In this document: positions 33,310 to 41,611 of the stretch, piece after piece
Layout: the number at the start of each line of letters is the position of its first letter
How positions within the stretch are numbered: position 1 is the first letter of the stretch
Assembly: GCF_003149145.1 (NCBI RefSeq)
Contig: NZ_QGDQ01000036.1
Span: 1 to 48,517 of the forward strand
Origin: Quadrisphaera granulorum
GTDB taxonomy: Bacteria > Actinomycetota > Actinomycetes > Actinomycetales > Quadrisphaeraceae
Length of the DNA: 48,517 nucleotides
Direction: 5' to 3'
Notes under the pieces: model-generated
The model's input: the letters and a program-made list of their open reading frames with translations, nothing else
What the model was told of the DNA's origin: nothing
Database searches by the model: none
Position numbers and translations under genes: made by a program

Positions 33310-34050
33310 CTACGTCACCGTCTCTCGCCAGCTGAACAGCGCCCGACGGTCATCTGCGCTGACGTTGGCCCCCGACAGCACCGTGTCGAGGTCCACGTTC
33401 TCCACCGCATGCCGGAACGCGCCTTCGGTCGTCGTGCCGTGCGCTCGGCACAGCGCCTCGAGTGACGCCTCCTCGTTGTTGCGCTTCATCGACGCGGCGC
33501 GCAGGTCCCCGAGACGCACAGTCTCGAGGTAGTCATCGACGATCTCGTCATCTCGAGTGCCGATGGCCTTGAGCAGCAGCAGCGCGATCAAGCCGGTGCG
33601 ATCACGTCCGCCCATGCAGTGGAACAGCACTCCACCGGGCGGAGCGGAAACGACAGCTGACAGGGCCGCCGCTGCCCGCTCGGGCATCGCCTCCAGGTGC
33701 GGAAGGAAGTAGAGCGCCGTCCCGACGAGACCGTTGTCCCAGTAGTCCTTCCAGAACTCGTGGTTCTCGAGCCCGTCGAGGTCGACCTCGACCGTCGTCA
33801 CCCAGTCAGGCCGTTCGGCGAGATCCCGCGCGCGCTCTGCGGGTTGGCGCAGGTCAACGATGGTCCGGATTCCAGCGGCGTACAGCTGCTGCCAGCCCGC
33901 CGGGGTGAGCCAGTCCACGTTCTCGGAGCGGTAGAAGACCCCTGTCGGCGTCAGGGTGCCGTCGTCCCGCCGCAATCCGCCGAGGTCGCGGGCGTTGACC
34001 AGTCCCTCTGCTCGCAGCGCCCGGTCGGCTGGCTGTTCGGCGTCGGCCAT
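33310..34050 (-). CDS. Tyrosine-protein phosphatase (Y_phosphatase3 / DSP-like)
   Basis: 246 residues from ATG 34050. The active-site P-loop is H-C-M-G-G-R-D-R-T-G (HCxxGxDRTG), the N-terminal part has N-A-R-D-L-G-G and a F-Y-R-S-E-N segment, both typical of this family of bacterial tyrosine/lipid phosphatases (related to MptpB). Predicted cytoplasmic; in some pathogens relatives are secreted. It converges on the SpoIIE-type gene across a 95-base gap. Partner kinase not in the window. Confidence 0.88.
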   Translation of the reverse strand: MADAEQPADRALRAEGLVNARDLGGLRRDDGTLTPTGVFYRSENVDWLTPAGWQQLYAAGIRTIVDLRQPAERARDLAERPDWVTTVEVDLDGLENHEFWKDYWDNGLVGTALYFLPHLEAMPERAAAALSAVVSAPPGGVLFHCMGGRDRTGLIALLLLKAIGTRDDEIVDDYLETVRLGDLRAASMKRNNEEASLEALCRAHGTTTEGAFRHAVENVDLDTVLSGANVSADDRRALFSWRETVT

Positions 34051-34134
34051 GGCAGCACGGTAGGCGGGGCGCGCCGTACCGGTGGGTGGGGCCAAGGAGC
34101 CCCCGGACCAGGTGCTAATGTCATCACCGCACTC

Positions 34135-34222
34135 GTCCGGGTGGCGGAATAGGCAGACGCGCTAGCTTGAGGTGCTAGTGCCCGTATAGGGCGTGGGGGT
34201 TCAAGTCCCCCCTCGGACACCA
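34135..34222 (+). tRNA. tRNA-Leu (anticodon GAG)
   Basis: Acceptor arms GTCCGGG and CTCGGAC pair with one G-U; the anticodon stem CTAGC/GCTAG encloses the loop TTGAGGT (anticodon GAG). A long variable arm (class II) and the T-arm GGGGGTTCAAGTCCCCC follow, with encoded 3' CCA at 34220-34222. TAATGT 13 bases upstream could be the -10 box. It decodes CUC/CUU Leu codons. An integrase gene begins 190 bases downstream in the same direction, so the 3' end is probably the attachment site of an integrated element. Confidence 0.95.
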
Positions 34223-34412
34223 TTTGATCATGCTCTGACCAGCAGGTTCTCCGCTGGGAAGCCCTCGATATCCGCATCGTGTGCAATTTCGTGTGCAGTT
34301 GTGCCCTGGGAGCGTCCGGGCAACTGCCCCGAGCTGCGCTCGGTCCGTCGTCGTCCCTGGAGCCCGTGGCCTGATCGCCGCCGGCCGAGGCCGGCGGCGG
34401 AAGGAGCCCCGC

Positions 34413-35858
34413 ATGGCCCGCCGGTCAACCACCCCCACCACCACCCCTCGCACTGCCACGCGCCCCAGCGCACGAGCCGCTCGGGCCCCTCGTGCGGCGA
34501 GCACCGGCCGCTCGGCGAACGGCTCCGGCAGCGTCGTGGCGCGCCAACGAGCCCACGACACCGTCTACGACGTCTTCTGGACCTACTACGACGACGACGG
34601 CGTGCGCCGTCGCGGCTCGGCCCGCGGCTTCGCCACCGCCAAGGAGGCCGAGAAGCACCGCCGCTCGGTGACCGCCACCGTCGACTCCGGCCGCTACGTC
34701 CCTCCGGCTCAGATGACCGTGGGCCAGTACCTGGCCGAGTGGATCGAGGGCCAACGCCTCAAGCCCGCAACCATCTCGGGCTACCGCCGCAAGATCCGCC
34801 TGCACATCGAGCCGCACCTGGGACGGCTGCCGCTGGACCAGCTGCGGCCCCTGCAGCTCAACAAGCTGTACCGCCACCTGGAGGCCCGCGGACGCGCGAA
34901 CGGCGGGCCGCTGTCGATGTCCACCGTCCGCGAGGTCCACAACATCCTGTCCTCGGCGCTCACCGACGCCGTCAAGGCAGGGTTGCTCGCGGACTCACCC
35001 ACGCGCCGGGCGGACCCGCCCACCGAGCGCGAGTGCAAGGCCCGCCGCCCGGAGATGACCGTCTGGACCGCCTCCCAGCTGCGGCGGTTCCTCAAGGCCA
35101 ACCGCGGCGACCACTACTACTCGATCTGGCACGTGCTGGCCGCGACCGGCCTGCGCCGCGGTGAGGTGCTCGGCCTGAAGTGGTCCGACATCGACCTCGA
35201 GCACGGCGTGATGTCCGTGCGCCGCTCCCTGGGGTACGCCGACACACCGATCGGGCAACCGAAGCAGCTCGTGTTCGGGCCGGTGAAGAACCACGGCTCC
35301 CACGTCATCCACATCGACCCCGAGACCGTCCGCGTGCTGCGCGAGCACCGCGCGGCCCAGGACGCCGACCGCGCCGCGCTCGGTGAGCGGTGGGTCGACC
35401 AGGACCTCGTCTTCGCCCGCGGGACCCTGTGGCTACGCGCCGGGGCATGCGCCGGCTCGCCGCTGGACCCCGAACGCATCTCCATGTCGTTCAAGGTGGC
35501 CCTCACCCGCGCCGACGTGCCGCCGCTGCGGCTGCACGACCTGCGGCACACCTGGGCCACGCTCGCCCTGGGCGCGGACGTGCACCCCAAGATCGTGCAG
35601 GAGCGGCTGAACCACTCCAGCATCTCCATCACGCTGGACATCTACTCCCACGTCGTGCGCGGGATGGACGCCGATGCGGCAGCCACCGTGGCGAACCTGT
35701 TCGCTGACGATGCCGACGACGATTCCGCTGAAGGCGGTGAGGACAGCTCCGCCGACGTCGATGCGGGGACGGCGCCGACGCCGGGTGGTGTCGCTGCAGC
35801 AGCCTCAGCCGAGGCCGTCAGGCCCCGGAGCCTGCGACGACGATCCGCGACGTCGTAG
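34413..35858 (+). CDS. int: Tyrosine recombinase / phage-type integrase
   Basis: 481 residues from ATG 34413 with AAGGAG upstream. A basic low-complexity N-terminus (1-45), a DNA arm-binding domain, a SAM-like core-binding domain (about 105-190: V-G-Q-Y-L-A-E-W), then the catalytic domain with R in T-G-L-R-R-G-E, H-x-x-R in H-D-L-R-H-T-W-A-T, H in L-N-H-S-S and Tyr in D-I-Y-S-H-V. All catalytic residues are present, so it should be active. An acidic tail follows. Placement just 3' of tRNA-Leu is classic for site-specific integration. Ends in TAG (35856-35858). Confidence 0.95.
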   Translation: MARRSTTPTTTPRTATRPSARAARAPRAASTGRSANGSGSVVARQRAHDTVYDVFWTYYDDDGVRRRGSARGFATAKEAEKHRRSVTATVDSGRYVPPAQMTVGQYLAEWIEGQRLKPATISGYRRKIRLHIEPHLGRLPLDQLRPLQLNKLYRHLEARGRANGGPLSMSTVREVHNILSSALTDAVKAGLLADSPTRRADPPTERECKARRPEMTVWTASQLRRFLKANRGDHYYSIWHVLAATGLRRGEVLGLKWSDIDLEHGVMSVRRSLGYADTPIGQPKQLVFGPVKNHGSHVIHIDPETVRVLREHRAAQDADRAALGERWVDQDLVFARGTLWLRAGACAGSPLDPERISMSFKVALTRADVPPLRLHDLRHTWATLALGADVHPKIVQERLNHSSISITLDIYSHVVRGMDADAAATVANLFADDADDDSAEGGEDSSADVDAGTAPTPGGVAAAASAEAVRPRSLRRRSATS

Positions 35859-35923
35859 CGCTGCGGGCCTGAACCGCGGCGCTGAACTGCGCCGCCGGTC
35901 CGCGCCCGAATCGCGCGACGCGT

Positions 35924-35967
35924 GGCCCGGTGGGCGAGGGGTCAGCTGACCCGTCGCTCACCGGGCC
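35924..35967. terminator. Long hairpin at the convergent int/xis junction
   Basis: Two 21-bp arms (35924-35944 and 35947-35967) match at 19 positions around a 2-base centre; the xis stop codon lies in the left arm. A smaller hairpin GCGGCGC-TGAACT-GCGCCGC is at 35876-35895. Both would terminate the integrase and excisionase transcripts; the long one could also be a recombination or binding site. Confidence 0.7.
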
Positions 35968-36187
35968 GTCGTGCGTCCTCCTGTCGCGGGCCGGGCTGCG
36001 GCTGGCGCTGCGCCTCGACCCAGTCCTCGATCTCAACGGCGCGAAAGCGCAGCGACCTGCCGATCCGGAACGTCGGAAGCTGGCCGACGTTGTCGTAGAC
36101 CCAGCTCAGCGGCACTCCGAGCAGGTGTGCCACCTCTCGGGCGGTCAGCAGTGGCTCGAGGGACGGTGTGGCGATCCTGGGGTTCAC
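35942..36187 (-). CDS. Excisionase-like helix-turn-helix protein (AlpA/Xis type)
   Basis: 81 residues from GTG 36187. L-L-T-A-R-E-V-A-H-L-L-G-V-P-L-S-W-V-Y starts a winged HTH of the MerR/excisionase fold, followed by F-R-I-G-R-S-L-R-F-R-A-V-E-I-E-D-W, the typical end of the HTH_17 domain. It probably bends DNA to direct excision by the neighbouring integrase or represses element genes. It is convergent with int rather than in the usual same-strand order. Confidence 0.85.
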   Translation of the reverse strand: MNPRIATPSLEPLLTAREVAHLLGVPLSWVYDNVGQLPTFRIGRSLRFRAVEIEDWVEAQRQPQPGPRQEDARRPGERRVS

Positions 36188-36302
36188 GGAGCCTCCGCTC
36201 AGCAGGTGCGCCGTGGAGCACGGCAGCGGACCCGTCGAGCCTGACCCGACCCCGTTGCCTCGATGCTGCGCCCGGCAAGCGGAGTGCTGAGGCCCGAGCA
36301 GA

Positions 36303-36545
36303 GAGCGGTTGCCCGTTCGATGACCAGCGGTGACAGCCCGGCGGCACCGCGGGTCGAGGCGGTAGCCGGATCTCGTCCAGGGAGCATCACGCGGTTGCCT
36401 GGACGCTCTACCGGCCCGGCTTCTGGGGCTCTGTGCTCGCGTGACGGCCGGGGCCCGCTGTCGGCGTCGCCTCCTCCAGTAGCCCGGTACTGCGAGGTCT
36501 CTTGGGGCTGCTCATCGACCTCGTAGCAAGGCATTGTCGGCGCCT
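36303..36545. repeat. Copy A of a diverged ~240-bp repeat, non-coding
   Basis: Four blocks occur in the same order and nearly the same spacing as at 46564-46810: 36316-36342 (25 of 27), 36381-36399 (19 of 19, GGAGCATCACGCGGTTGCC), 36453-36466 (14 of 14) and 36534-36545 (12 of 12). The 15-mer at 36303-36317 recurs at 48286-48300. It lies in the gene-free stretch 36188-36669 next to xis. No protein-like frame is shared by the two copies, so it may be a non-autonomous element, an RNA or a decayed gene. Confidence 0.65.
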
Positions 36546-36669
36546 CGAACCGATTGCCTCAGCGATTGCCTTCAGCTACAAGGACGTTCTCATGCAGTCG
36601 TCGGCTGGATACGGGGCGCGGGCCCGGCGCGGTCGGGATGCTTGGACGGGAGGGTGCCGTCGCCATTTC

Positions 36670-37413
36670 CTACCGTGAGCCTGCCGCTGCGGATCCTTCC
36701 CCCGGCGCATGGTCCGGCGCCGCGGCCTGGCGCGTGGCGGTGAGCCCGAGCAAGCGGGCCTGCCCGGTGTCGGTCACCCTGACTGCCCGGGTGTCAGACC
36801 TGCGGAGCACCCAGCCGTTGCTGACGAGGGCCTCCAGCACCTGGGCGCCGACCTGCCCGGCCACGTGCGCCCTGCGCCCCGTCCAGTCCAGGCAGCCTCG
36901 CGCCCATGGGCGAGGCCCCGTCCCCGGGTGCACCCCCAGCAGCTCCACGAGGGGCCCGGCGGGGAAGGGCTCAGGAGCATCGACCCGCATCCCCACGTGC
37001 AGCGGGGGGATCACGTGCGCCTCGACGAGCACGTCGGTCAGGTGCAGACCCAGGTCCCCGGCAAGGTGGTCGTAACAGGTCCGGGCAGCCCGCAGCTCGA
37101 CCGAGACTCGCGCCTGACGCAGTGATCGCACCGGGGCGCTGGGCGCGATGACCTGCAACGCCTCGACCGCGCGCGCCACATCGTCACTGGCCAGCCGGTA
37201 CAGGCGCTGACGTCCCTGGTGTTCCACCTGGACGATCCCGGCCGCCAGGAGGACGGCAAGGTGCTCGCTGGCAGTGGAGACGGCCACACCCGCGGTCTGG
37301 GCGAGCTGTCCGGCGGGGACCTGCCTGCCCGAGAGGAGGGCCGCCGCGATGCGGGCACGTGCGGGCTCCCCGAGCGCTCGCGCGGGGACGGCGATGTCCG
37401 GCTCCGGGCTCAT
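36670..37413 (-). CDS. ArsR/SmtB-family winged-helix regulator with C-terminal domain
   Basis: 247 residues from ATG 37413. The wHTH spans about 10-85: L-G-E-P-A-R-A-R-I-A-A-A-L-L-S-G, the turn A-G-V-A-V-S-T-A-S-E-H-L-A-V-L and wing G-R-Q-R-L-Y-R-L. The remaining 150 residues include R-T-C-Y-D-H-L-A-G-D-L-G, a segment common in ArsR-like regulators of transporters and methyltransferases. One of several regulators in the accessory region; not coupled to a structural gene (64 bases separate it from the ACT-like gene upstream region). Confidence 0.83.
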   Translation of the reverse strand: MSPEPDIAVPARALGEPARARIAAALLSGRQVPAGQLAQTAGVAVSTASEHLAVLLAAGIVQVEHQGRQRLYRLASDDVARAVEALQVIAPSAPVRSLRQARVSVELRAARTCYDHLAGDLGLHLTDVLVEAHVIPPLHVGMRVDAPEPFPAGPLVELLGVHPGTGPRPWARGCLDWTGRRAHVAGQVGAQVLEALVSNGWVLRRSDTRAVRVTDTGQARLLGLTATRQAAAPDHAPGEGSAAAGSR

Positions 37414-37477
37414 GTCTGCTGAATCATGACAGCCCGGTCCACGACGAGTGCAGCGATGCAGGTGCTGAGGGCGCCGG

Positions 37478-37849
37478 TTACGGCGTCAACGCGGTCCGTG
37501 CTCGTTCGGCCTGCTCGGGGTGATCCACGACGAGGACCTTGCGGTTGTCGTGGTCGCTGTACTGGGCACGCAGGGCTACCTGCGCCTCAGCGAGCTGCAG
37601 CATCATCCGTCCCAGAGCTCCGGGTACGTCTGCGTCCAGAGCGGCGATGAACACTGGACGCACGGTGACCGGTCCCAGGCCCGCCTGCTCCAGCGCCTGC
37701 TGCGCGGTTTCTGCGTCGTCGACGAGGTAGTGGGCTTGGCCGGACCACATCCCACCCCCTTCGAGGCTGATGCCTGCTGCCCCAAGCACGCGGCCGATGG
37801 CGTGCAGGGACTGTGCCCCGTGCGGGGCGGGGATCTCGATGTCGTGCAT
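37478..37849 (-). CDS. ACT-like small regulatory domain protein
   Basis: 123 residues from ATG 37849, which overlaps the OsmC stop as TGATG. Two tandem beta-alpha-beta units are visible: I-G-R-V-L-G-A-A-G-I-S-L-E-G-G-G-M and a V-F-I-A-A-L-D-A-D-V-P-G-A-L-G-R core, where D-x-P-G-A-L is the usual ACT ligand loop. ACT domains bind amino acids or other small ligands. Probably a cytoplasmic sensor co-translated with OsmC. Confidence 0.7.
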   Translation of the reverse strand: MHDIEIPAPHGAQSLHAIGRVLGAAGISLEGGGMWSGQAHYLVDDAETAQQALEQAGLGPVTVRPVFIAALDADVPGALGRMMLQLAEAQVALRAQYSDHDNRKVLVVDHPEQAERARTALTP

Positions 37850-38295
37850 CAGAGGATCTCGATGGTCGGCTCGAGGAGGACCTCGCAGGTCAGGGTGTTG
37901 GCGATGTAGCACTGCTGGTGGGCCTTGTGCAGCGCCCGCTCCACGCGGGCGGTGGTCGTCGCGGTGGCGGTGACGTGGGGTCGCAAGGTCATCGTCGTCA
38001 GGCGCATTGGCTTCTGGTCTTCTGGCATGACGGCGTCGGCGTGGTCTTGGTAGCCGACCACGGTGATGCCGCTGCGTGCGGCCACGGCCAGGAAGGACAG
38101 CATCTGGCAGGAGCTGGCTGCAGCGACCAGGAGCTGTTCGGGGTTGGGCAGGTCTGGGTCACCGTGGAACGCGGCGTCGGCGCTGAGCGACATCGCCGTG
38201 GCGGCCAGGGTGACCTCGTGGCGGCGGTTGTAGGTGTCGTAGTCGGTGGTGGTCCCGGACCAGGTCAGGGTGCTGTTGTAGGTGTGGGTGGTCAT
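37849..38295 (-). CDS. OsmC-family peroxiredoxin
   Basis: 148 residues from ATG 38295. The two reactive cysteines sit at C63 in A-S-S-C-Q-M-L and C129 in H-Q-Q-C-Y-I-A-N-T, the spacing used by OsmC/Ohr proteins to reduce organic hydroperoxides with thiols. N-P-E-Q-L-L before C63 is also conserved. Third positions are strongly C-rich. Upstream at 38319-38338 is an inverted repeat that could bind a redox regulator. The gene is coupled to the ACT-like gene downstream. Confidence 0.92.
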   Translation of the reverse strand: MTTHTYNSTLTWSGTTTDYDTYNRRHEVTLAATAMSLSADAAFHGDPDLPNPEQLLVAAASSCQMLSFLAVAARSGITVVGYQDHADAVMPEDQKPMRLTTMTLRPHVTATATTTARVERALHKAHQQCYIANTLTCEVLLEPTIEIL

Positions 38296-38318
38296 GGCGG
38301 TGACGGTATGGGCGGGAA

Positions 38319-38338
38319 GCTTCGGTCTGGCCCGAAGC
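38319..38338. promoter_or_regulatory. Inverted repeat upstream of the OsmC gene
   Basis: GCTTCGG and CCGAAGC (7 bp, perfect) flank TCTGGC, 24 bases from the OsmC ATG. Possibly an operator or an upstream terminator hairpin; the regulator is unknown. Confidence 0.4.
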
Positions 38339-38538
38339 GTGACGGGCCGACTCGCCACCGACGAGAGCTCGATCGGCCTGTGGATGGACGCTGAAGACTG
38401 TGCCGCTAACCCACCGCTGGTCGGTACGCCTGAGCCTCCTGAACCCGTCGCCGCCGTCGGTCGCGATCATGTTCCGCAGGGGATCGCCTACCGGAAGCGC
38501 GTCACTAAACGAAGCATTCGTCCGACGGGCTCTCAGCC

Positions 38539-38721
38539 CTACAGGAGAAGCGCTCCAACTCCGGCCAGCACGACACCCATGGACAATGCCGCCACAAGGA
38601 ACCGCCGCCGGAGTCTGACGTCGACGCCAGCGTTGCGCGCGCCGACGCCAAGGACCAGGAGCAGTCCGACCAGAAGCAGGAAGCTCCCTGCGGTGAGCAG
38701 GATGATCCCCACCGTCGACAT
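38539..38721 (-). CDS. 60-aa membrane protein, two hydrophobic segments
   Basis: ATG 38721. The first hydrophobic helix (about 4-26) and a second (about 40-60) flank a short Arg-rich loop, predicting two membrane spans with both ends outside. It is isolated between intergenic DNA and carries no known motif. The Leu/Val/Gly-rich composition in a single frame supports translation. Confidence 0.55.
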   Translation of the reverse strand: MSTVGIILLTAGSFLLLVGLLLVLGVGARNAGVDVRLRRRFLVAALSMGVVLAGVGALLL

Positions 38722-39105
38722 CGCCGACCGTCCTTCCGTGACACAGCGACCAGCCGTCGGGCCGATCTTGGAGCCTTGGCCGGCTGCTCAGCAACCGACG
38801 CAGCCTCTGTCGCGATCAGGTCGGCGGCCGTCCGTTCGGGACGTTCCGCTGCTGGGTTGCCGTCCTGTCAGCGTGTCGCTGACCGTCACGAAACGTGCAA
38901 AGTCAGGGCAGTGGCAGCCAAGGCCGCAACGGTGAAGCTCTTCAAGCTGCCGCTCGTCCCAGATGACCGTCGACAGTGCGGCCTGCCATCTTGGAGCGAG
39001 GTCGGAACGTCGACACCGCTCGGCAACGACGGAGCTCACATCGGGGCGCCCGTACAGCAGGTCCTTGAGGGGGCCGGCGCAGACCCAGAAGGCGCTCCGG
39101 GACGG

Positions 39106-39378
39106 CGAGTTTCACTGGTCCTCGCACCACCAGGACCAGATGGGGCCGCGCCGATCGCGCACGCCTCCCACAACGCCAGCACCGCCGTCGTCGAGGTCCT
39201 TGCGACCCTGTGCGCGCAGCGCGAGGTGCCGTTCGTGAGCACTCTGGCGCACCTGCAGGACGACGACGTGTGGATGGCTGAGGTCGCCGCCGGGGACGGC
39301 GCCCACCCAAGCGTGCGGGGCTATGAGGTCATAGCCGATCTGCTGTGGCCGCACTGGCAGCGCTGGCTGGCCGGGTAG
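39106..39378 (+). pseudogene. SGNH/GDSL hydrolase, C-terminal remnant
   Basis: Only the C-terminal half of a GDSL esterase is recognisable: a strand V-S-L-V-L-A-P-P-G, the V-P-F-V-S segment and block V, D-G-A-H-P-S followed by G-Y, which supplies the catalytic Asp-His pair. The N-terminal GDS nucleophile and the Gly and Asn blocks are missing, and the frame upstream to 38776 has no GDSL similarity. It looks like a 5'-truncated gene left by a rearrangement. It ends in TAG inside a hairpin terminator. Confidence 0.65.
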
Positions 39379-39399
39379 CCGACGGCCTCGCTACCCGGC
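39370..39399. terminator. Terminator between convergent SGNH remnant and arginase-like gene
   Basis: Perfect 10-bp arms GCCGGGTAGC (39370-39379) and GCTACCCGGC (39390-39399) with a 10-base loop; the remnant's TAG lies in the left arm. Confidence 0.7.
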
Positions 39400-39421
39400 G
39401 ATTCCAGGTCCGGCGGCGCCG

Positions 39422-40336
39422 TCAGCGGTGGGTGATGCCGAGTGCGTCCAGGACGGCCGGAAGGACTTCGGCCGAGTGGGGCAGGGCAGGTACGTGCTCG
39501 GTGATGGTGACCCCGACCAGGTCCCCGCGCTGGCGCAGCACGGTCAAGACGTCGATGAGCTCGGCGACGGACAGACCGTTCGGGGTGGGGCAGGCAACGG
39601 CGGGGAAGGCTTGCGGGTCCAGCACGTCCAGGTCCAGGTGGATGTGCAGTGGGGCGCCTCCGGGCAGCCAGCGCTCCACTCTCTGCTGCAGGTCGTTGAG
39701 CTCGCGCAGACGCTGCGGGGAGAGCAGCTGCAGGTCGTGGTCGCGGATGTAGTCGGCCTCGGCGTCGTCCAGGTCATGGGTCCCGACCAGCAGGCAGCGC
39801 GAGGGGTGCAGCTGGGGGTGCGGTGCGTGGTTACTGGTGGCGTCGGTCGGGGACCCGGGGAGCAGATCGGGGTGTCCCTCGCCCAGCAGGGTGCGCAGCG
39901 GCATGCCGTGGGCGCGTCCGCTGGGGCTGGTCTGAGGGGTGTTGAGGTCGGCGTGGGCGTCGACCCACGCCACGTGCAGGTCGGGGTGCTGGCGGTGCAG
40001 GTGGCTGACGGCGGGGATGTCGGTGCTGCAGTCACCGCCGAGCAGGAGCAGGCGCTGGGGGTTCTTCTCGCGCAGCGCGGCGGCGGTGAGGTGCAGGTGC
40101 TCGCTGACTGCGTGCAGGGCGACGACGGCGCCGTGGGCGTCGGGCTCAGACACCGCGGTGTTCGTGGGGTCGGGTGCCTGGGCCGGCCTGGCGGGAGCGT
40201 CCACGAGCATGTGGTCGCCGCTGGGATCGACGAGGTCGGCGAGGGCCGTGGCGCCGTCGGCGACCCCGGGGTGGCCCCCGCCCTGCCAGAGCGGGACGAC
40301 GAGGAGCAGGTCAGCGTCGAACGCCGGAGTGATCAC
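39422..40336 (-). CDS. Arginase/agmatinase-family (ureohydrolase) protein
   Basis: About 304 residues. Mn-binding motifs are present: L-G-G-D-C-S, W-V-D-A-H-A-D-L-N and H-L-D-L-D-V-L-D-P. Ser/Asp placement near the substrate is like arginase or formiminoglutamase. The usual G-G-D-H is G-G-D-C-S here, so the first Mn ligand His is Cys, seen in some members. GTG 40336 is preferred over the frame-opening TTG 40342. A LysE-type exporter gene lies upstream on the same strand, suggesting handling of arginine-like compounds. Exact substrate uncertain. Confidence 0.83.
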   Translation of the reverse strand: MITPAFDADLLLVVPLWQGGGHPGVADGATALADLVDPSGDHMLVDAPARPAQAPDPTNTAVSEPDAHGAVVALHAVSEHLHLTAAALREKNPQRLLLLGGDCSTDIPAVSHLHRQHPDLHVAWVDAHADLNTPQTSPSGRAHGMPLRTLLGEGHPDLLPGSPTDATSNHAPHPQLHPSRCLLVGTHDLDDAEADYIRDHDLQLLSPQRLRELNDLQQRVERWLPGGAPLHIHLDLDVLDPQAFPAVACPTPNGLSVAELIDVLTVLRQRGDLVGVTITEHVPALPHSAEVLPAVLDALGITHR

Positions 40337-40439
40337 GCCCAACTTCTAGCGCACGTCGCCGCCTCCGTGCACGACCGTGCCGCTGCGGATCGGGCTCCAG
40401 CGTGTTGCTGCGGATGGTCGTCCGGACGGCTGCCCAGGA

Positions 40440-40465
40440 GGTCTGCCGGGCCCAGCCAGCAGACC
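40440..40465 (-). terminator. Possible terminator after the LysE-type gene
   Basis: GGTCTGC (40440-40446) and GCAGACC (40459-40465) pair perfectly around a 12-base loop just 2 bases past the LysE stop. Short and without a U-tract, so only a candidate. Confidence 0.4.
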
Positions 40466-40467
40466 GC

Positions 40468-41100
40468 TCAGATGCCTCTGGCGGAGGCGGTGAAGAGCAG
40501 GCGGAGACCCAGCGCGCTCAGCACGCCAGCAGCGGCACGGTCCACCCACACCTTCGCCCGGGCGTAGGCGCCGCGGGCTCGCCGCACGGACATACCCATC
40601 GCCACTGCGCTGTACCACGAGGTTTCCACGGCGAAGACCGCCGCCGGTAGCACGACGTAGAGCCAACGAGCGGATGAGGCAGGTAGCAGCGAGGCGAAGA
40701 CGCTGGCGTAGACGATGGCCGTCTTGGGGTTGCACAGCTGCACCACCAGCCCCCGCAGGAACGGTGAGCGCAGCAGCTCGGTGGGCGCGTCGCTGACCTG
40801 CGGTAAAGGTGAACGCGCTCCGCGCCAGACCTTCAGCGCCAACCACAGGATGAACAGCGCTCCCATGACCTTCAGCACCACGTACAGCCAGTGCACGCTC
40901 TGCAGGAGGGCGATCAGACCGCCCAGGGCCAGGCAGGCGAAGACCAGACCTCCAGTGCCGATGCCGAGTGCCACGCGCAACCCCGCCGCGCGGGAGGTGG
41001 CCAGAGAGGTCTGGACAGTGACGACGAAGCTGGGGCCTGGACTGATGGCGCCGACCAGCAGCGCGATGCAGATGGTCAGCAGAGCGGTCAGCTCCAGCAC
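40468..41100 (-). CDS. LysE/RhtB-family amino-acid exporter
   Basis: 210 residues from GTG 41100, with six hydrophobic segments. The first helix holds the signature G-A-I-S-P-G-P-S-F, and L-C-N-P-K-T-A-I-V-Y lies in helix 4. Family members export lysine, arginine, homoserine or threonine. Divergence of function can only be guessed; its position 130 bases upstream of the ureohydrolase gene suggests a joint role in cationic amino-acid balance. Confidence 0.9.
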   Translation of the reverse strand: MLELTALLTICIALLVGAISPGPSFVVTVQTSLATSRAAGLRVALGIGTGGLVFACLALGGLIALLQSVHWLYVVLKVMGALFILWLALKVWRGARSPLPQVSDAPTELLRSPFLRGLVVQLCNPKTAIVYASVFASLLPASSARWLYVVLPAAVFAVETSWYSAVAMGMSVRRARGAYARAKVWVDRAAAGVLSALGLRLLFTASARGI

Positions 41101-41314
41101 GGGGCCCTCCAGGAGTCGATGGCGCGCGATCCTCCATCGTGCGGCCGCGGGCAGTTACGCCACCAGCAGCGGATCAGACGGCGACGATCAAGAACCTGCC
41201 ACCTTGCTGGACGCCGAGGCTCATCTCACTCAGGAGATTTCTGACGGGAGCGGCGTGCCGGTGCTGGATCCTTGAGCGGGCTGCGACCAGCGAGGTAGCG
41301 CTGCCCGCTGCTCG

Positions 41315-41611
41315 TCACTCAGCGATCAAGAAGTGCCGAAGGGCCAGTGGCTCCCGCAGCAGCGAGCCCTCGTCAGGGAAGGCCACCGGCTGCTGGCGCT
41401 ACTGCTGTCCGGCGTAGTGCACCAGGGCGGCCTCGTCGCGCCACCAGCTGACGTACTGGACGCGCGGTACGTCGTCGAGGTCGACCTGCACCTCGTGGCG
41501 GACCAGCCCCGGGTGCATCTGGGGGAAGTCGGCGACGAGCTCGCGCAACCGGACCATGAACTCCTCGACCCGGTCGCCTCGCACCCAGGCCTGCGACACC
41601 CTGACGATCAC
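41315..41611 (-). pseudogene. Antibiotic-biosynthesis-monooxygenase (ABM) protein split by TAG
   Basis: GTG 41611 overlaps the stop of the SBP-like gene (GTGA). One frame of 98 codons, the normal ABM length, ends at TGA 41315-41317, but codon 71 (41399-41401) is TAG. After the stop the text R-Q-Q-P-V-A-F-P-D-E continues the usual ABM C-terminus (related proteins show Y-A-G-x-x-W-R-x-P-V-x-x-P-D-E), so TAG sits where a Trp is expected. A 70-residue product lacking the last strand would be made unless it is suppressed. Confidence 0.75.

Noticed and set aside
38788-39039. 83-codon minus-strand frame beside the SGNH remnant
   Set aside because: Has a few Cys residues but no motif, no ribosome-binding site and no conserved context.
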